Assembly: GCF_040564635.1 (NCBI RefSeq)
Contig: NZ_CP159837.1
Span: 5,939,001-6,003,000, forward strand
Length of the DNA stretch: 64,000 nt
Origin: Planktothricoides raciborskii GIHE-MW2
Lineage (GTDB): Bacteria > Cyanobacteriota > Cyanobacteriia > Cyanobacteriales > Laspinemataceae
Direction of reading: 5' to 3'
Positions 7,915 to 16,929 of this stretch are shown piece by piece. The notes beneath the pieces were generated by a model. It saw only the letters and a list, made by a program, of their open reading frames with translations, did not search any database and was not told the origin of the DNA. How positions within the stretch are numbered: position 1 is the first letter of the stretch; each line of letters opens with the position of its first letter. Both the position numbers and the translations under genes were made by a program.

Positions 7915-10900
7915 TTAAAATTTAAACGTCTTACTCACAATTTTATTGGTAGCTTCACCTTCAATCTTTAAGCGGAATACTTGCCCCAATAAAGCTCCCG
8001 TATCGACTGCTATTCCTTTGACTTGACTCAGATAAACGTTGACTTTAAAACCCTCACCTGACTCCCAAGAAAGGCCACCACCAATTTTCAATTGCTGTTT
8101 AATATCCAGAAGAGGATTCATAGCAGCTTCAGTAGCGGTACTCTTAATAATATCTTGGCCAACTTCCTCTCCTGCCACATTAACAATCTTACTGCCCCAC
8201 TCGGCTCCGACTTCATCACCAATGGTTACAGCCATCATTCCTAAGTCACTGAAAATACCAGTAATTTCACCACCTTTTTCCGCTGTAGTCTTGGCCTTAT
8301 TTTTGGCAACATTATAAGCTTTTTTGCCGATGGCTGCCAAAGAAGTCACATAACCGGCAATCGCTTTACAAACGTGATTCATAACGGTTCCATAGTCCTT
8401 GCCACCTTTAGCTAGGGCACTACTGAGGAATCCTGCCGCTTCTATTTCTGCACTGTTGAAAGTTGTGCCATCCCAGCCAAATTTAACTCCAGCTTCACCT
8501 CCCGCAAATTCTTCCAAGGCTTCCATTTTGCCATTAACTTCAATGTAGGTAACGTTTTTAGCAGCAAAAGCTTTATCTAGCTGTGTTTGGTTTTTAGATT
8601 TACCAACTGCTGTTGTACCAATTGATGTTGCTGAATATTGTTTGGCATAAGAGAATTTAGCTTCTAACTCTCCGGTAGCAAAGCCTAAATTGGCTTGAGC
8701 CTTACCTTTCAGCAATTCTCCGACTTCCACTTTTGATGTTTCGTCAATATTTCCTTGAGCATTTTTGAAGAGATACTCTTCCATCGCTGTTGCCCAAGTT
8801 TCTGCTTCTTTTCCTTTATGTTTGAGTTGTGATTTTCCTCCATAACCCCAAATAGCGTTGGCGACTGTACTATCAAGGTTTTTAGTTTGGAGAGTTCGAT
8901 ACAAACCATAAGAAATCAAGCCTACCGCTTTCTTGGTGTCAGTAGCAGTAGATTCAAAGAAGAAACCTACTTGGGCGTTCAGATCCAAACCAAAACGCTC
9001 CCAACCACCACCCAGAGAAAATTCTGAGCGTAAGGAAACTTCTAGAGGTTCAGTTTCTTCTTGTTCTTTTGATGCTTCCCCAATAAATTGAGAAATAAAG
9101 TACCCTCCCGTCATTGGGTCTTTAATCCTCAATTCAATATTGAGTGAAACTGAGGTTCCAGGAGCAGAGGCAAAAGCATCAATTAAAGAAGCAATTTTAT
9201 CAAAGCCTTGGGTTAAGGTATCCGCTTCAATTACCTTTTGAATTGCTCGGCTCCCCACTTGATCAGTTGTGGTTTGCTGCTTAACTTTTTCTTTTAGTAC
9301 TCCTTCTTCCAGCCGTTGAGAATCTCCCTTGGTGATTTGACGTGCGATCGCAACCGCTGCGGGTTCTTTTTGACTTAAGATTGATTTGGCTTGTTGAGTA
9401 GCGGCTTCAATTGCAGCTTTCTTAATGGCCTTAATGTTATCCTGATTTTGTAATTCAGGATCTTTGCTAATCAAACTACGGGTTTTGTCGATCGCCCGCT
9501 CATTGGCAGCTTTTCGCAAATCTAGAACTGTAGAAACTTTTGGTATGACGTTATCTACAATTTTCTCAGCTTGCTGTTTCATCACCTGATCAACGGAACC
9601 TTTAGCTAATCCATATGCTTCAACATTAGCCTTCATTTTAATGTATTCTTTACGAGCATCACCCGATAGTGACTGATGATTGATGGATTGTTCAATATCT
9701 GTGGCAGCTTGGGTTCTAGCAGCATCTTTCAACTTTTGGCGAAACTGATTCAACTCGTCCGATCGCCGCCATGCACCTCTTCCTACCCCTAGCTTGGAGA
9801 GAACAGCCCCATAAATCTCAGCATACAGTTCACTATCATAAATCGGATCAATCAATGCATTACTCACCCCTGTCTTCCCTAAAGTACCCCGATCATCTTG
9901 AGTAACATCTGCAACTTTTTCTTCTTTTTGGCGAGCGACTTCGGCTAACTCTTCTTCCGCTCTTGTGCGCGTATCGATAACTTCTGGTTTTTTTGTTTTC
10001 TTGGCACTATCAGCATCGGACTCAAGCCACGCTGTTGCTATTTCCTTTATCTTCGATAGGATTTCTTTTTGGAGATCGAAATTCTTATCATCCTGCTTAA
10101 TCTGGTTATACTTGATGATTAATCCTTGAAGATCTTCGGCTTTAGTGCTGATTAAAGCACGGGTATCTATACTCGAAAGTTGAGGAATATTTTTTGTCTT
10201 ACGTTGAATCGTTGAAGCACTACTTTGTTGAATAGTATGAGTTAACTCATGGGCAATTAATTCTTGTCCGTCTTTGCTACCAGGATCATATTGTCCTTGA
10301 GCAAAAAATACATCCTGCCCAGTGGTAAAGGCTTTGGCTTGAATGGATTGACTTAAATTATTAGCGGAAGAGTCAGTATGCACCCTCACCCCGCTAAAAT
10401 CTGCCCCCATTGCCTGCCCCATTGACTGTTGCAGACCGGCATCTAACGGCTGGCCCCCACCTTTTGCCCGATTAATGGAAGATTCTAAATCCTGGGAAGC
10501 AGGTCCACCAGCGATCGCCTCTTTTGCTTGCATCATTCCCGCAAAGGGGGAAACGGTGATATCCCGACCAATGGGTTGCCGTTGCAAAACTTTGGTGGTT
10601 GGTTTTGCTTGGGCTGTAGGTGAATTAATCTGACTGACCACTTTTCGGGCAATGGTATCCGCTTCTTGTTCATACTTATCCCCAGGGGCGCCAATAGTTA
10701 ACTTAGTCTGAATGGGCGGCAAGTCAGAAATATTCCCCATTAACGGATGATTTTGCAGGGCATTGGGTTCTAGGGGCGTATATTCGGGTAACGGCGCTTC
10801 GCTGGTGGGCGCGGCAACGGCATCACGCTGCACGACGATAGGTGGTGGCGCCAAGGATGGTGCTTTTTTCTGAATTTGTGGCGTCCAAGATCCGGATTTT

Positions 10901-10920
10901 TGCGCTTTTGTTGTAGTCAT
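7915..10920 (-). CDS. DUF4157 (eCIS core domain) protein 1, effector-like
   Basis: A protein of 1001 residues. Residues 1-60 are a Pro/Gln-rich leader. DUF4157 covers about 70-240: YEQEADTIARKVV, then LDAGLQQSMGQAMGADFSGV, RVHTD, KAFTTGQDVFFAQGQY and ELIAHELTHTIQQ. The HELTH in that last segment fits a zinc HExxH motif. Residues 240-560 are charged and helical (coiled-coil-like). From ~580 the protein becomes strand-rich, then ends in an Ala/Gly-rich segment with short hydrophobic stretches near 840-900 and a beta-rich end. I recognise no toxin domain in the tail. DUF4157 proteins are known cargo or associates of contractile injection systems. The start is the second of two adjacent ATGs: AGGTGA precedes it by 4 nt, exactly as in paralog 2. 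Confidence 0.85.
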   Translation of the reverse strand: MTTTKAQKSGSWTPQIQKKAPSLAPPPIVVQRDAVAAPTSEAPLPEYTPLEPNALQNHPLMGNISDLPPIQTKLTIGAPGDKYEQEADTIARKVVSQINSPTAQAKPTTKVLQRQPIGRDITVSPFAGMMQAKEAIAGGPASQDLESSINRAKGGGQPLDAGLQQSMGQAMGADFSGVRVHTDSSANNLSQSIQAKAFTTGQDVFFAQGQYDPGSKDGQELIAHELTHTIQQSSASTIQRKTKNIPQLSSIDTRALISTKAEDLQGLIIKYNQIKQDDKNFDLQKEILSKIKEIATAWLESDADSAKKTKKPEVIDTRTRAEEELAEVARQKEEKVADVTQDDRGTLGKTGVSNALIDPIYDSELYAEIYGAVLSKLGVGRGAWRRSDELNQFRQKLKDAARTQAATDIEQSINHQSLSGDARKEYIKMKANVEAYGLAKGSVDQVMKQQAEKIVDNVIPKVSTVLDLRKAANERAIDKTRSLISKDPELQNQDNIKAIKKAAIEAATQQAKSILSQKEPAAVAIARQITKGDSQRLEEGVLKEKVKQQTTTDQVGSRAIQKVIEADTLTQGFDKIASLIDAFASAPGTSVSLNIELRIKDPMTGGYFISQFIGEASKEQEETEPLEVSLRSEFSLGGGWERFGLDLNAQVGFFFESTATDTKKAVGLISYGLYRTLQTKNLDSTVANAIWGYGGKSQLKHKGKEAETWATAMEEYLFKNAQGNIDETSKVEVGELLKGKAQANLGFATGELEAKFSYAKQYSATSIGTTAVGKSKNQTQLDKAFAAKNVTYIEVNGKMEALEEFAGGEAGVKFGWDGTTFNSAEIEAAGFLSSALAKGGKDYGTVMNHVCKAIAGYVTSLAAIGKKAYNVAKNKAKTTAEKGGEITGIFSDLGMMAVTIGDEVGAEWGSKIVNVAGEEVGQDIIKSTATEAAMNPLLDIKQQLKIGGGLSWESGEGFKVNVYLSQVKGIAVDTGALLGQVFRLKIEGEATNKIVSKTFKF

Positions 10921-11102
10921 CATGTCACCTACTAGGTTCAGTGTGATCTATCAGTATGAAGCCCAGATGCACATTTTACCGATGGAGTGAATGGGACAGG
11001 ATTTCTCTGGCAATTAGTCCCAGTCGTTAATAGTTAATTTTATATTCAGATTTTTCAATTTTTTTGATTGTGATATTTCTTAATATTTTCCCGGTAATGA
11101 AT

Positions 11103-11170
11103 AGACATCTCCAAAAATCAGATATAAAGCCTTGATATGGCTTTGTGAAGGGCAATTATTGGAGATGTCT
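11103..11170. repeat. Nested inverted repeat between the two DUF4157 genes
   Basis: AGACATCTCCAA (11103-11114) pairs with TTGGAGATGTCT (11159-11170). An inner stem AAAGCC (11126-11131) pairs with GGCTTT (11139-11144). The perfect 12-bp arms lie ~180 bp upstream of the paralog 1 start. They could be a transcript structure or the ends of a decayed mobile element. No T-run follows on either strand. Confidence 0.75.
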
Positions 11171-11217
11171 AATCGATTACAATATTGCGGGTAATAGAAA
11201 AAGAGGGGCGATCGCTT

Positions 11218-11322
11218 CTCAGCCACCTAGCTAGAAACCGGGTTTCTTTGATAGAATCCCACAGATAACTGCTGATATTCATAACAGAAAACCGGTTTCT
11301 TTCTCGAAAAGAGAGGCGATCG
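11218..11322. repeat. Family A repeat between the DUF4157 genes
   Basis: A HIP1-bounded unit with TAGAAACCGGGTTTCTTT and a slightly degenerate second arm, AGAAAACCGGTTTCT. It accounts for part of the 545-bp gap (10921-11465). The rest of that gap holds the nested inverted repeat at 11103 and no gene that I can see. Confidence 0.88.
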
Positions 11323-11465
11323 GGCCGCTAATTCAAATAGCACTAGCCATCAATAGTTCGGACAGTTTTGCAACAGCCACGTTAGAACAAAAACCCCAGC
11401 ATCGGTTTTTTCTATAATTCCCAAAGATAGCATATTGCAGATTGTTTCGTTAATCTTCATAACTA

Positions 11466-13847
11466 TTATTTATAAATATTCCTAAAGAATTGTTTGGATA
11501 TTTCTGGATTCATTGCGGACAAATCTTTGATTTTGGCTCTCACTTCACTATTAAATTCCTGAGCCATTTGCAGAATTTTCACTTTCAGTGATGAAGCTGT
11601 ATCTACATTTAAAATTGCTTTCATCTGCTGCTCTGCTGCTTCAATCTTCTTCGCTTCTGATGCCCCCTTAAATTCTCCATCCCCCTTGCGAATCAGCACT
11701 AATTTATCATTAATGTCTTGTGCAAGATTAGCCGCATTACCCTGTTGTTCCTCAATTTGTAAATATTCCAACCCCTTGAATTCTGGCTTGTATAAACGCA
11801 ACTCTGCTACCGCCAAAAACAGACGATATAAATACTTAGAAGATCGATAAAAAATCTTGCCATTAGGCTCCCCGGCATAATGATTTAAATCTTTCAAAAA
11901 ATCTCCAAACTGTTCATTGAAAGATTGCAAGTAATGCTCGGGTTTTAGGCTGCTCATAATCCTTTGTTTTTCTTGAGGATTTGCTTTAGATCCCTGAACA
12001 CCAGCAACAATATGTTTAACCGCCCCTTCACTATGATAAGCCTCAGCCGCAAAGAAACAAGCTTCACCTAATAGTTGCTTGACTTGTGCTTTGAGAGTTT
12101 CAATTTCTTCTTTATTTTGTTGTTCTGCTTCTTTGTCCGGGCTGAGAACGCGAATTAATTCTTGAATTTCGCGAATCTTCGCCATCCTTTGCAAATAAAG
12201 CTTATTACTTTTTTCTAGCACTAAGTCAGAGTTTTCGTGGGTAACTCCTTGCAGTTGTTTAAGACCTAAAAACTCATCTCTCACCATTGATTGAATCTCT
12301 TTGGGCTGTTGAGCGATGAGTTTTTCTTCTTCATTACTTAATTTCGTTTTTTTGTTAACGTCAGCAATGATTTTTTGATTCTCCTCTGAAGGGTTATTCA
12401 TCACTTCGTCACGAAGTTCGTAAGCGGCAATTTGATAAATAGCATCAGCTTCTTCATATTGATGTCGCGTAGTTTTCTTCTGGCTTTCATCCTGAATAGA
12501 GGCAACTACTTCCTCAACATATTTATTCCACTCCATTTGATTCATATACCGCCGTTGTTTTACCAAAGACGCCACATCTTGTGACAAGCCACCCATCTTG
12601 CCAAAACCACCATCCGGCTCATCTAAGTCAGTATCAGAAACTTGGTTTTTTTTCGATGCTTCGTCAATATTTTCTGTCACCTTCAGATAGTCTTTGGCAT
12701 ATAAATTGGTATCGAAAAGAGTACCTGGTTGAACCCCAAATTTTTTCTTGATTTCTCGATTAAAATCTTCAATCGCTTTAACATCATTTCCAGAGCCGGG
12801 CGTAGAGATAGTAATGTCATAGTCTGAAGTCGGATCCTGACTCCCCACTGACTTAGCAATTAAACCTTTATATTTAGAGCGAAGTTTGGAAATCAAGGAA
12901 TCAACGTACCATTTACGATAATCAAAGCATAACCACATCATGGTTAAATCGCTACCATACTCACTCTTGATTTTATCCCAACTTTTATGATCTAAAAAAT
13001 TTTTTTCAATTTTTTTACCGTATTTTTTAGAATCAAATTTTATCCGCGTATTAACATTATCTAAACCTCTAACTTGACGAATTTGATTAGCATATTTTAC
13101 CTGGTCTAGAGTCAGTTCACTCAGTTCTCGTTGAACAGTGGAACCACCCTTCTGTTGCACCACATGAGTTAACTCATGGGCAATTAATTCCTGTCCGCCT
13201 TTGCTACCGGGATTATATTGTCCCTGTTTAAAAAATACATCCTGCCCGGTGGTAAAAGCTTTGGCTTGAATCGATTGATTCAACTGGTTAGATGTGCCAT
13301 CAGTATGTACCCTCACCCCGCTAAAATCTGCCCCCATTGCCTGCCCCATTGACTGTTGCAGACCGGCATCTAACGGCTGTCCCCCACCTTTGGCCCGATT
13401 AATGGAAGATTCTAAATCCTGGGAAGCAGGTCCACCAGCGATCGCCTCTTTTGCTTGCATCATTCCCGCAAAGGGAGAAACGGTGATATCCCGACCAACG
13501 GGCTGCCGTTGCAAAACTTTGGTGGCTGGTTTTGCTTGGGCTGTAGGTGAATTAATTTGACTGACTACTTTTCGGGCAATGGTATCCGCTTCTTGTTCAT
13601 ACCTATCCCCAGGGGCGCCAATAGTTAACTTAGTCTGAATGGGCGGCAAGTCAGAAATATTCCCCATTAACGGATGATTTTGCAGGGCATTGGGTTCTAG
13701 GGGCGTATATTCGGATAACGGTGCTTCGCTGGTGGGCGCGGCAACGGCGTCACGCTGCACGACGATAGGTGGTGGCGCCAAGGATGGTGCTTTTTTCTGA
13801 ATTTGTGGCGTCCAGGATCCGGATTTTTGCGCTTTGGTCTGGGTCAT
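11466..13847 (-). CDS. DUF4157 (eCIS core domain) protein 2 with possible nucleotidyltransferase-like segment
   Basis: A protein of 793 residues. Residues 1-240 are nearly identical to paralog 1: the same leader, YEQEADTIARKVV, GADFSGVRVHTD and AHELTHVVQQ with a zinc-like HELTH. After residue ~240 the two proteins share nothing obvious. Near residues 333-347 the string SVGSQDPTSDYDITI has the G-S-x5-SDxD layout of nucleotidyltransferase-fold enzymes, preceded by a helix (WYVDSLISKLRSKYKGLIA). The rest is a long helical domain with AEAYHSEGAVKHIV and a C-terminal basic helix. If the motif is genuine, this could be a nucleotide-transferring toxin. The third catalytic acid was not located, so this is tentative. 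A good RBS (AGGTGAG) precedes the ATG. Confidence 0.85.
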   Translation of the reverse strand: MTQTKAQKSGSWTPQIQKKAPSLAPPPIVVQRDAVAAPTSEAPLSEYTPLEPNALQNHPLMGNISDLPPIQTKLTIGAPGDRYEQEADTIARKVVSQINSPTAQAKPATKVLQRQPVGRDITVSPFAGMMQAKEAIAGGPASQDLESSINRAKGGGQPLDAGLQQSMGQAMGADFSGVRVHTDGTSNQLNQSIQAKAFTTGQDVFFKQGQYNPGSKGGQELIAHELTHVVQQKGGSTVQRELSELTLDQVKYANQIRQVRGLDNVNTRIKFDSKKYGKKIEKNFLDHKSWDKIKSEYGSDLTMMWLCFDYRKWYVDSLISKLRSKYKGLIAKSVGSQDPTSDYDITISTPGSGNDVKAIEDFNREIKKKFGVQPGTLFDTNLYAKDYLKVTENIDEASKKNQVSDTDLDEPDGGFGKMGGLSQDVASLVKQRRYMNQMEWNKYVEEVVASIQDESQKKTTRHQYEEADAIYQIAAYELRDEVMNNPSEENQKIIADVNKKTKLSNEEEKLIAQQPKEIQSMVRDEFLGLKQLQGVTHENSDLVLEKSNKLYLQRMAKIREIQELIRVLSPDKEAEQQNKEEIETLKAQVKQLLGEACFFAAEAYHSEGAVKHIVAGVQGSKANPQEKQRIMSSLKPEHYLQSFNEQFGDFLKDLNHYAGEPNGKIFYRSSKYLYRLFLAVAELRLYKPEFKGLEYLQIEEQQGNAANLAQDINDKLVLIRKGDGEFKGASEAKKIEAAEQQMKAILNVDTASSLKVKILQMAQEFNSEVRAKIKDLSAMNPEISKQFFRNIYK

Positions 13848-14170
13848 AATCTCACCTATCTAATTACTATGGAGAATTGCTGTTACATTGCTGTTACATT
13901 GTATCTGCGGCGCTTTTGACTCCTGAAAGGGAGACAAAGAGAGAAAAAGGGAGACAATTTGTTTTTGACTTTGTGATAGTTGTAAGAATCAATATCTTAT
14001 CCTAAGTCAAGATTTTCTCTAAAAGTCTTTGGTTAATATTTCTTAATATTTTGCCAGCCGCAGGGTATGTAGAATAACAACCCGGTTTGATGAATAAAGT
14101 CTGATTACAATTAGAAAATGCCCTAATTATAAATCCTGAGACAATAGTGAGGCAATAGTGAGGCAGTAAA
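13848..14170. promoter_or_regulatory. Divergent promoter region between DUF4157 protein 2 and the AAA+ ATPase
   Basis: This 323-bp gap separates divergently read genes, so both promoters must lie here. Two direct copies of GCTGTTACATT occur at 13878-13900. Close to the ATPase start there are two abutting copies of CAATAGTGAGG (14142-14152 and 14153-14163). The second copy places its GAGG as the likely ribosome binding site. No -10/-35 pair was chosen with confidence. Confidence 0.5.
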
Positions 14171-16168
14171 ATGAATCATAAATGGTTTGAAGTGAATTCT
14201 CATTTTTTGTTAAAAAATGTTAAAGTTTTACAGGAATTCTTGCAGCAACAGTGGCAGCATCAACAAAATCCCGCTCGCGTGGCGCCACCGAATGAACTAC
14301 CATTGGTGGAAATTCCTGAATTATCTCCACCTACAGCGTTAGAACAAGTTTGCACCACTTTTAACCTTTCTGCTTTTGAGGTTTATCTGTTGTTAATGGG
14401 GGTGGGGGTGGCGGTGTTTCCTGATTTTTCTTTTCTTTGTACTCAGTTGCACCAAAATCCCCAAATGCCTTACCCTACTTTTGGCCTAGGTTTGCAATTG
14501 TTTCCTAATGCCCATTGGAGTGCTTTTACCCCCCATGCACCTTTAAGACGTTGGCAATTGTTGCAGGTGGGAACGGGGACGGTGATTACCCAATGTCCGT
14601 TACAAATTGATGAGTGTATTTTACATTATTTGATGGGAGAAATTTATCAGGACGATCGCCTCTCTCATCTAATTAAATCTCTAGAGGATTCTGTCCCTGA
14701 GACTTTACCCAATTCCCATGAGAAAATTGTTCAAGAGTTGCTGGCAATTATGGATTCTGGGGATGATTTACTGAACTCATCAATGGACTCATCTATGGTG
14801 CAATTGTGCGGTTGGGAAACGGCGGATAAACGAGCGATCGCCTCTGCGGTTTGCCAGAGAATGAATCGCCCGGTAAAAGTTTTGTTGGCCGATCGCCTGC
14901 CCACGGATCAAGAAAATATTAGTTATATTATTCATCGGTGGCAGCGAGAATTTGCCCTGACCAAAAGTATCTTGTTACTCGACTGTGACGGATTAAATCT
15001 CAGGGAACCCCTGAAACTAGGGGCGGTTTTACAATTTATTGACGATGTAAAGACTCCTTTAATTATCTCCACGGAAGAGCGAATTTATCATCCGCGAAAT
15101 CCTCTGATATCCTGGGATATTCCGGGGCTTAGTTATCCAGAACAGTTAGAATTGTTAAATAAAAATTTGGGTAGCTTGGCGGCGGAACTGAATGGAGATG
15201 TGGAGGCGATCGCCGCTCAATTTAACCTAAGTCAAAAAGCCATTAAAACCGCTTGTAATTCTCTGCAAAAAAATCAAAATCAATTAGCCAAATCCACCGA
15301 TACCAAACCAATATCTCATCATTTGTGGAATATTTGCCGGACAATGGCGCGACCAAGATTAGATGATATCGCCCAAAGAATCGACGCCAAAGCTACCTGG
15401 GAAGATTTAATCTTACCGGAACCCCAACTAAAAATTTTGCGAGAAATTGCCGCTCAATTTCGACAGCGGGCTAAAGTTTATCAGCAGTGGGGATTTGCCA
15501 ATAAAAATAATCGCGGTTTAGGGATGACTTCTTTATTTGCTGGTTCGAGTGGCACCGGAAAAACAATGGCCGCTGAAGTGATTGCCCAGGAATTTCGCCT
15601 CGATCTGTACCGGGTTGATTTGAGTGTAGTGGTCAGTAAATATATTGGCGAAACCGAAAAGAATTTGCGGCGGATTTTTGATGCGGCTGAGTCCGGTGGG
15701 GCGGTGTTATTATTTGACGAAGCCGATGCTTTATTTGGCAAAAGAACTGAAGTCAGAGACAGTCACGATCGCCACGCCAATGTGGAAGTCAGCTACTTAT
15801 TACAACGGATGGAAGCGTACCAAGGGTTAGCTATATTAACGACTAATTTAAAAGGGTCATTAGACCAAGCCTTTTTACGCCGAATTCGCTTTATTATCTC
15901 TTTTCCCTACCCAGATATTAAGGCTAGAGAGCAAATTTGGGCAAGAATTTTTCCCCCAGAAACTCCTACAGAAGGCTTGAAACCGAATAAATTAGCCCAG
16001 CTATCTGTGGCTGGGGGCAATATTAAAAATATTGCCTTAAATGCGGCTTTTATTGCGGCGGATGCGGGGGAACCTGTGATGATGAAACATATTTTAGCGG
16101 CATCACGCAGCGAATATATCAAGATAGAAAAATCTTTAATTGAGTCTGAGTTTAAAGGCTGGGTTTAA
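14171..16168 (+). CDS. AAA+ ATPase divergent from the DUF4157 effectors (Afp15/Pvc15-like role possible)
   Basis: A 665-residue protein. The N-terminal ~380 residues form a helical, partly degenerate P-loop-like region (VLLADRLPTDQENISYI; SILLLDCDGLNL). The C-terminal AAA+ module carries Walker A GSSGTGKTMAAE (about 458-469), Walker B AVLLFDEADALFG (about 510-522), and sensor 1 AILTTN. The second-region arginines are in LRRIRFIISFPYPD. The architecture fits the classical ATPase encoded in contractile injection gene clusters (Afp15/Pvc15 family), thought to act in late assembly or cargo loading. Here it is divergent from two DUF4157 genes, which supports that link, but no structural genes are present. 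It might instead serve a related cell-surface or stress process. Confidence 0.85.
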   Translation: MNHKWFEVNSHFLLKNVKVLQEFLQQQWQHQQNPARVAPPNELPLVEIPELSPPTALEQVCTTFNLSAFEVYLLLMGVGVAVFPDFSFLCTQLHQNPQMPYPTFGLGLQLFPNAHWSAFTPHAPLRRWQLLQVGTGTVITQCPLQIDECILHYLMGEIYQDDRLSHLIKSLEDSVPETLPNSHEKIVQELLAIMDSGDDLLNSSMDSSMVQLCGWETADKRAIASAVCQRMNRPVKVLLADRLPTDQENISYIIHRWQREFALTKSILLLDCDGLNLREPLKLGAVLQFIDDVKTPLIISTEERIYHPRNPLISWDIPGLSYPEQLELLNKNLGSLAAELNGDVEAIAAQFNLSQKAIKTACNSLQKNQNQLAKSTDTKPISHHLWNICRTMARPRLDDIAQRIDAKATWEDLILPEPQLKILREIAAQFRQRAKVYQQWGFANKNNRGLGMTSLFAGSSGTGKTMAAEVIAQEFRLDLYRVDLSVVVSKYIGETEKNLRRIFDAAESGGAVLLFDEADALFGKRTEVRDSHDRHANVEVSYLLQRMEAYQGLAILTTNLKGSLDQAFLRRIRFIISFPYPDIKAREQIWARIFPPETPTEGLKPNKLAQLSVAGGNIKNIALNAAFIAADAGEPVMMKHILAASRSEYIKIEKSLIESEFKGWV

Positions 16169-16175
16169 TTGGTAT

Positions 16176-16318
16176 AATATTTGTTGTTAGTTGTTGGTTG
16201 TTGGTTGTTGGTTGTTAGTTGTTAGTTGTTAGTTGTTAGTTGCCCCCCCGTTGACGGGGGTTGGGGGGGTTGTTGTTAGTTGTTAGTTGTTAGTTGTTAG
16301 TTATTTGTTGTTGGCTAT
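16176..16318. repeat. Heptameric short tandem repeats (TTGTTAG/TTGTTGG)
   Basis: Runs of the heptamers GTTGTTA and GTTGTTG are interrupted at 16243-16269 by a G/C hairpin of the form CCCCCCGTTGACGGGGG. These are classical cyanobacterial heptameric STRRs. The complementary heptamers at 16437-16514 make the whole 16176-16514 gap a large imperfect inverted repeat. Confidence 0.92.
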
Positions 16319-16362
16319 TCGTTAGAAAATTCTGGCTTTCATCCCGATTTCGATCCCCCCAA

Positions 16363-16386
16363 CCCCCCTTAAAAAGGGGGGCTTTT
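16363..16386 (+). terminator. CCCCCCTT/AAGGGGGG hairpin with T-run
   Basis: CCCCCCTT (16363-16370) pairs with AAGGGGGG (16374-16381), followed by CTTTTT. It lies 195 bp after the AAA+ ATPase stop and may terminate it. The same hairpin type recurs at 35184, so it is also a repeated element. Confidence 0.7.
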
Positions 16387-16436
16387 TGACTTGGGAAAGC
16401 AAGAAGTCTATTATTCATTATTTGGATTGAAAATAC

Positions 16437-16514
16437 TCAACCACCAACCACCAACCAACCAACAACAAACAACCAGCAACAAACAACCACCAACCACCAA
16501 CCACCAACAACAAA
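16437..16514. repeat. Heptameric short tandem repeats (complementary orientation)
   Basis: Tandem CAACCAC / CAACAAA-type heptamers, complementary to the run at 16176-16318. They abut the stop codon of the cytochrome gene on the minus strand. Confidence 0.9.
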
Positions 16515-16515
16515 T

Positions 16516-16929
16516 CTAAAGTTTTTCCACATAACTGAGTAAATCAGCCATTTCTTGGGTGGTGGGTTTAAATTGTGGCATGGGTGGGGTTTGACCGCTA
16601 ATCACTTGATGGATAATTTGAGGGCGAGATTTACGCCCAGCAACATGGTGCAAACTCGGCCCAACTTGGCCTTTCCCCTGGGGGCCGTGACAACCAGCGC
16701 AGTTCATTTGAAAAATGGCGTGTCCCTGTACGGAGTCGCCATTGAGAGAGAGAACGGTTTTTGTGTACGGATCGGAAACCTGATACTGAAGCGCGATCGC
16801 TGTAATAGTCAGCCCGAATGCCAAGACAAGCGCCAGAAGCAGGATTCTGGTTGTATGCTGACCTGATAAACTGCGGCGGTTCGCCTCAGCTTGGTTTTCC
16901 AGTTGACCTACCTGATTATCCAAGAGCAC
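16516..16929 (-). CDS. cytM: Membrane-anchored c-type cytochrome, cytochrome cM-like
   Basis: A 137-residue protein. One N-terminal membrane anchor (ILLLALVLAFGLTITAIAL, about residues 29-48) is followed by a single c-type haem domain. That domain has the haem attachment motif CAGCH, VGPSLHHVAGRKS, and the axial-Met region TPPMPQFKPTTQEMADLLSYV. This order and size fit cyanobacterial cytochrome cM, a low-abundance membrane cytochrome implicated in respiration and stress. The first codon is GTG (16927-16929) with a poor RBS; a start slightly downstream is possible. The gene lies close to petG, in keeping with an electron-transport context. Confidence 0.82.
   Translation of the reverse strand: MLLDNQVGQLENQAEANRRSLSGQHTTRILLLALVLAFGLTITAIALQYQVSDPYTKTVLSLNGDSVQGHAIFQMNCAGCHGPQGKGQVGPSLHHVAGRKSRPQIIHQVISGQTPPMPQFKPTTQEMADLLSYVEKL

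Noticed and set aside
6859-16168. A complete contractile injection system
   Set aside because: No sheath, tube, spike or baseplate genes are seen. Only effector-like and ATPase genes are present.
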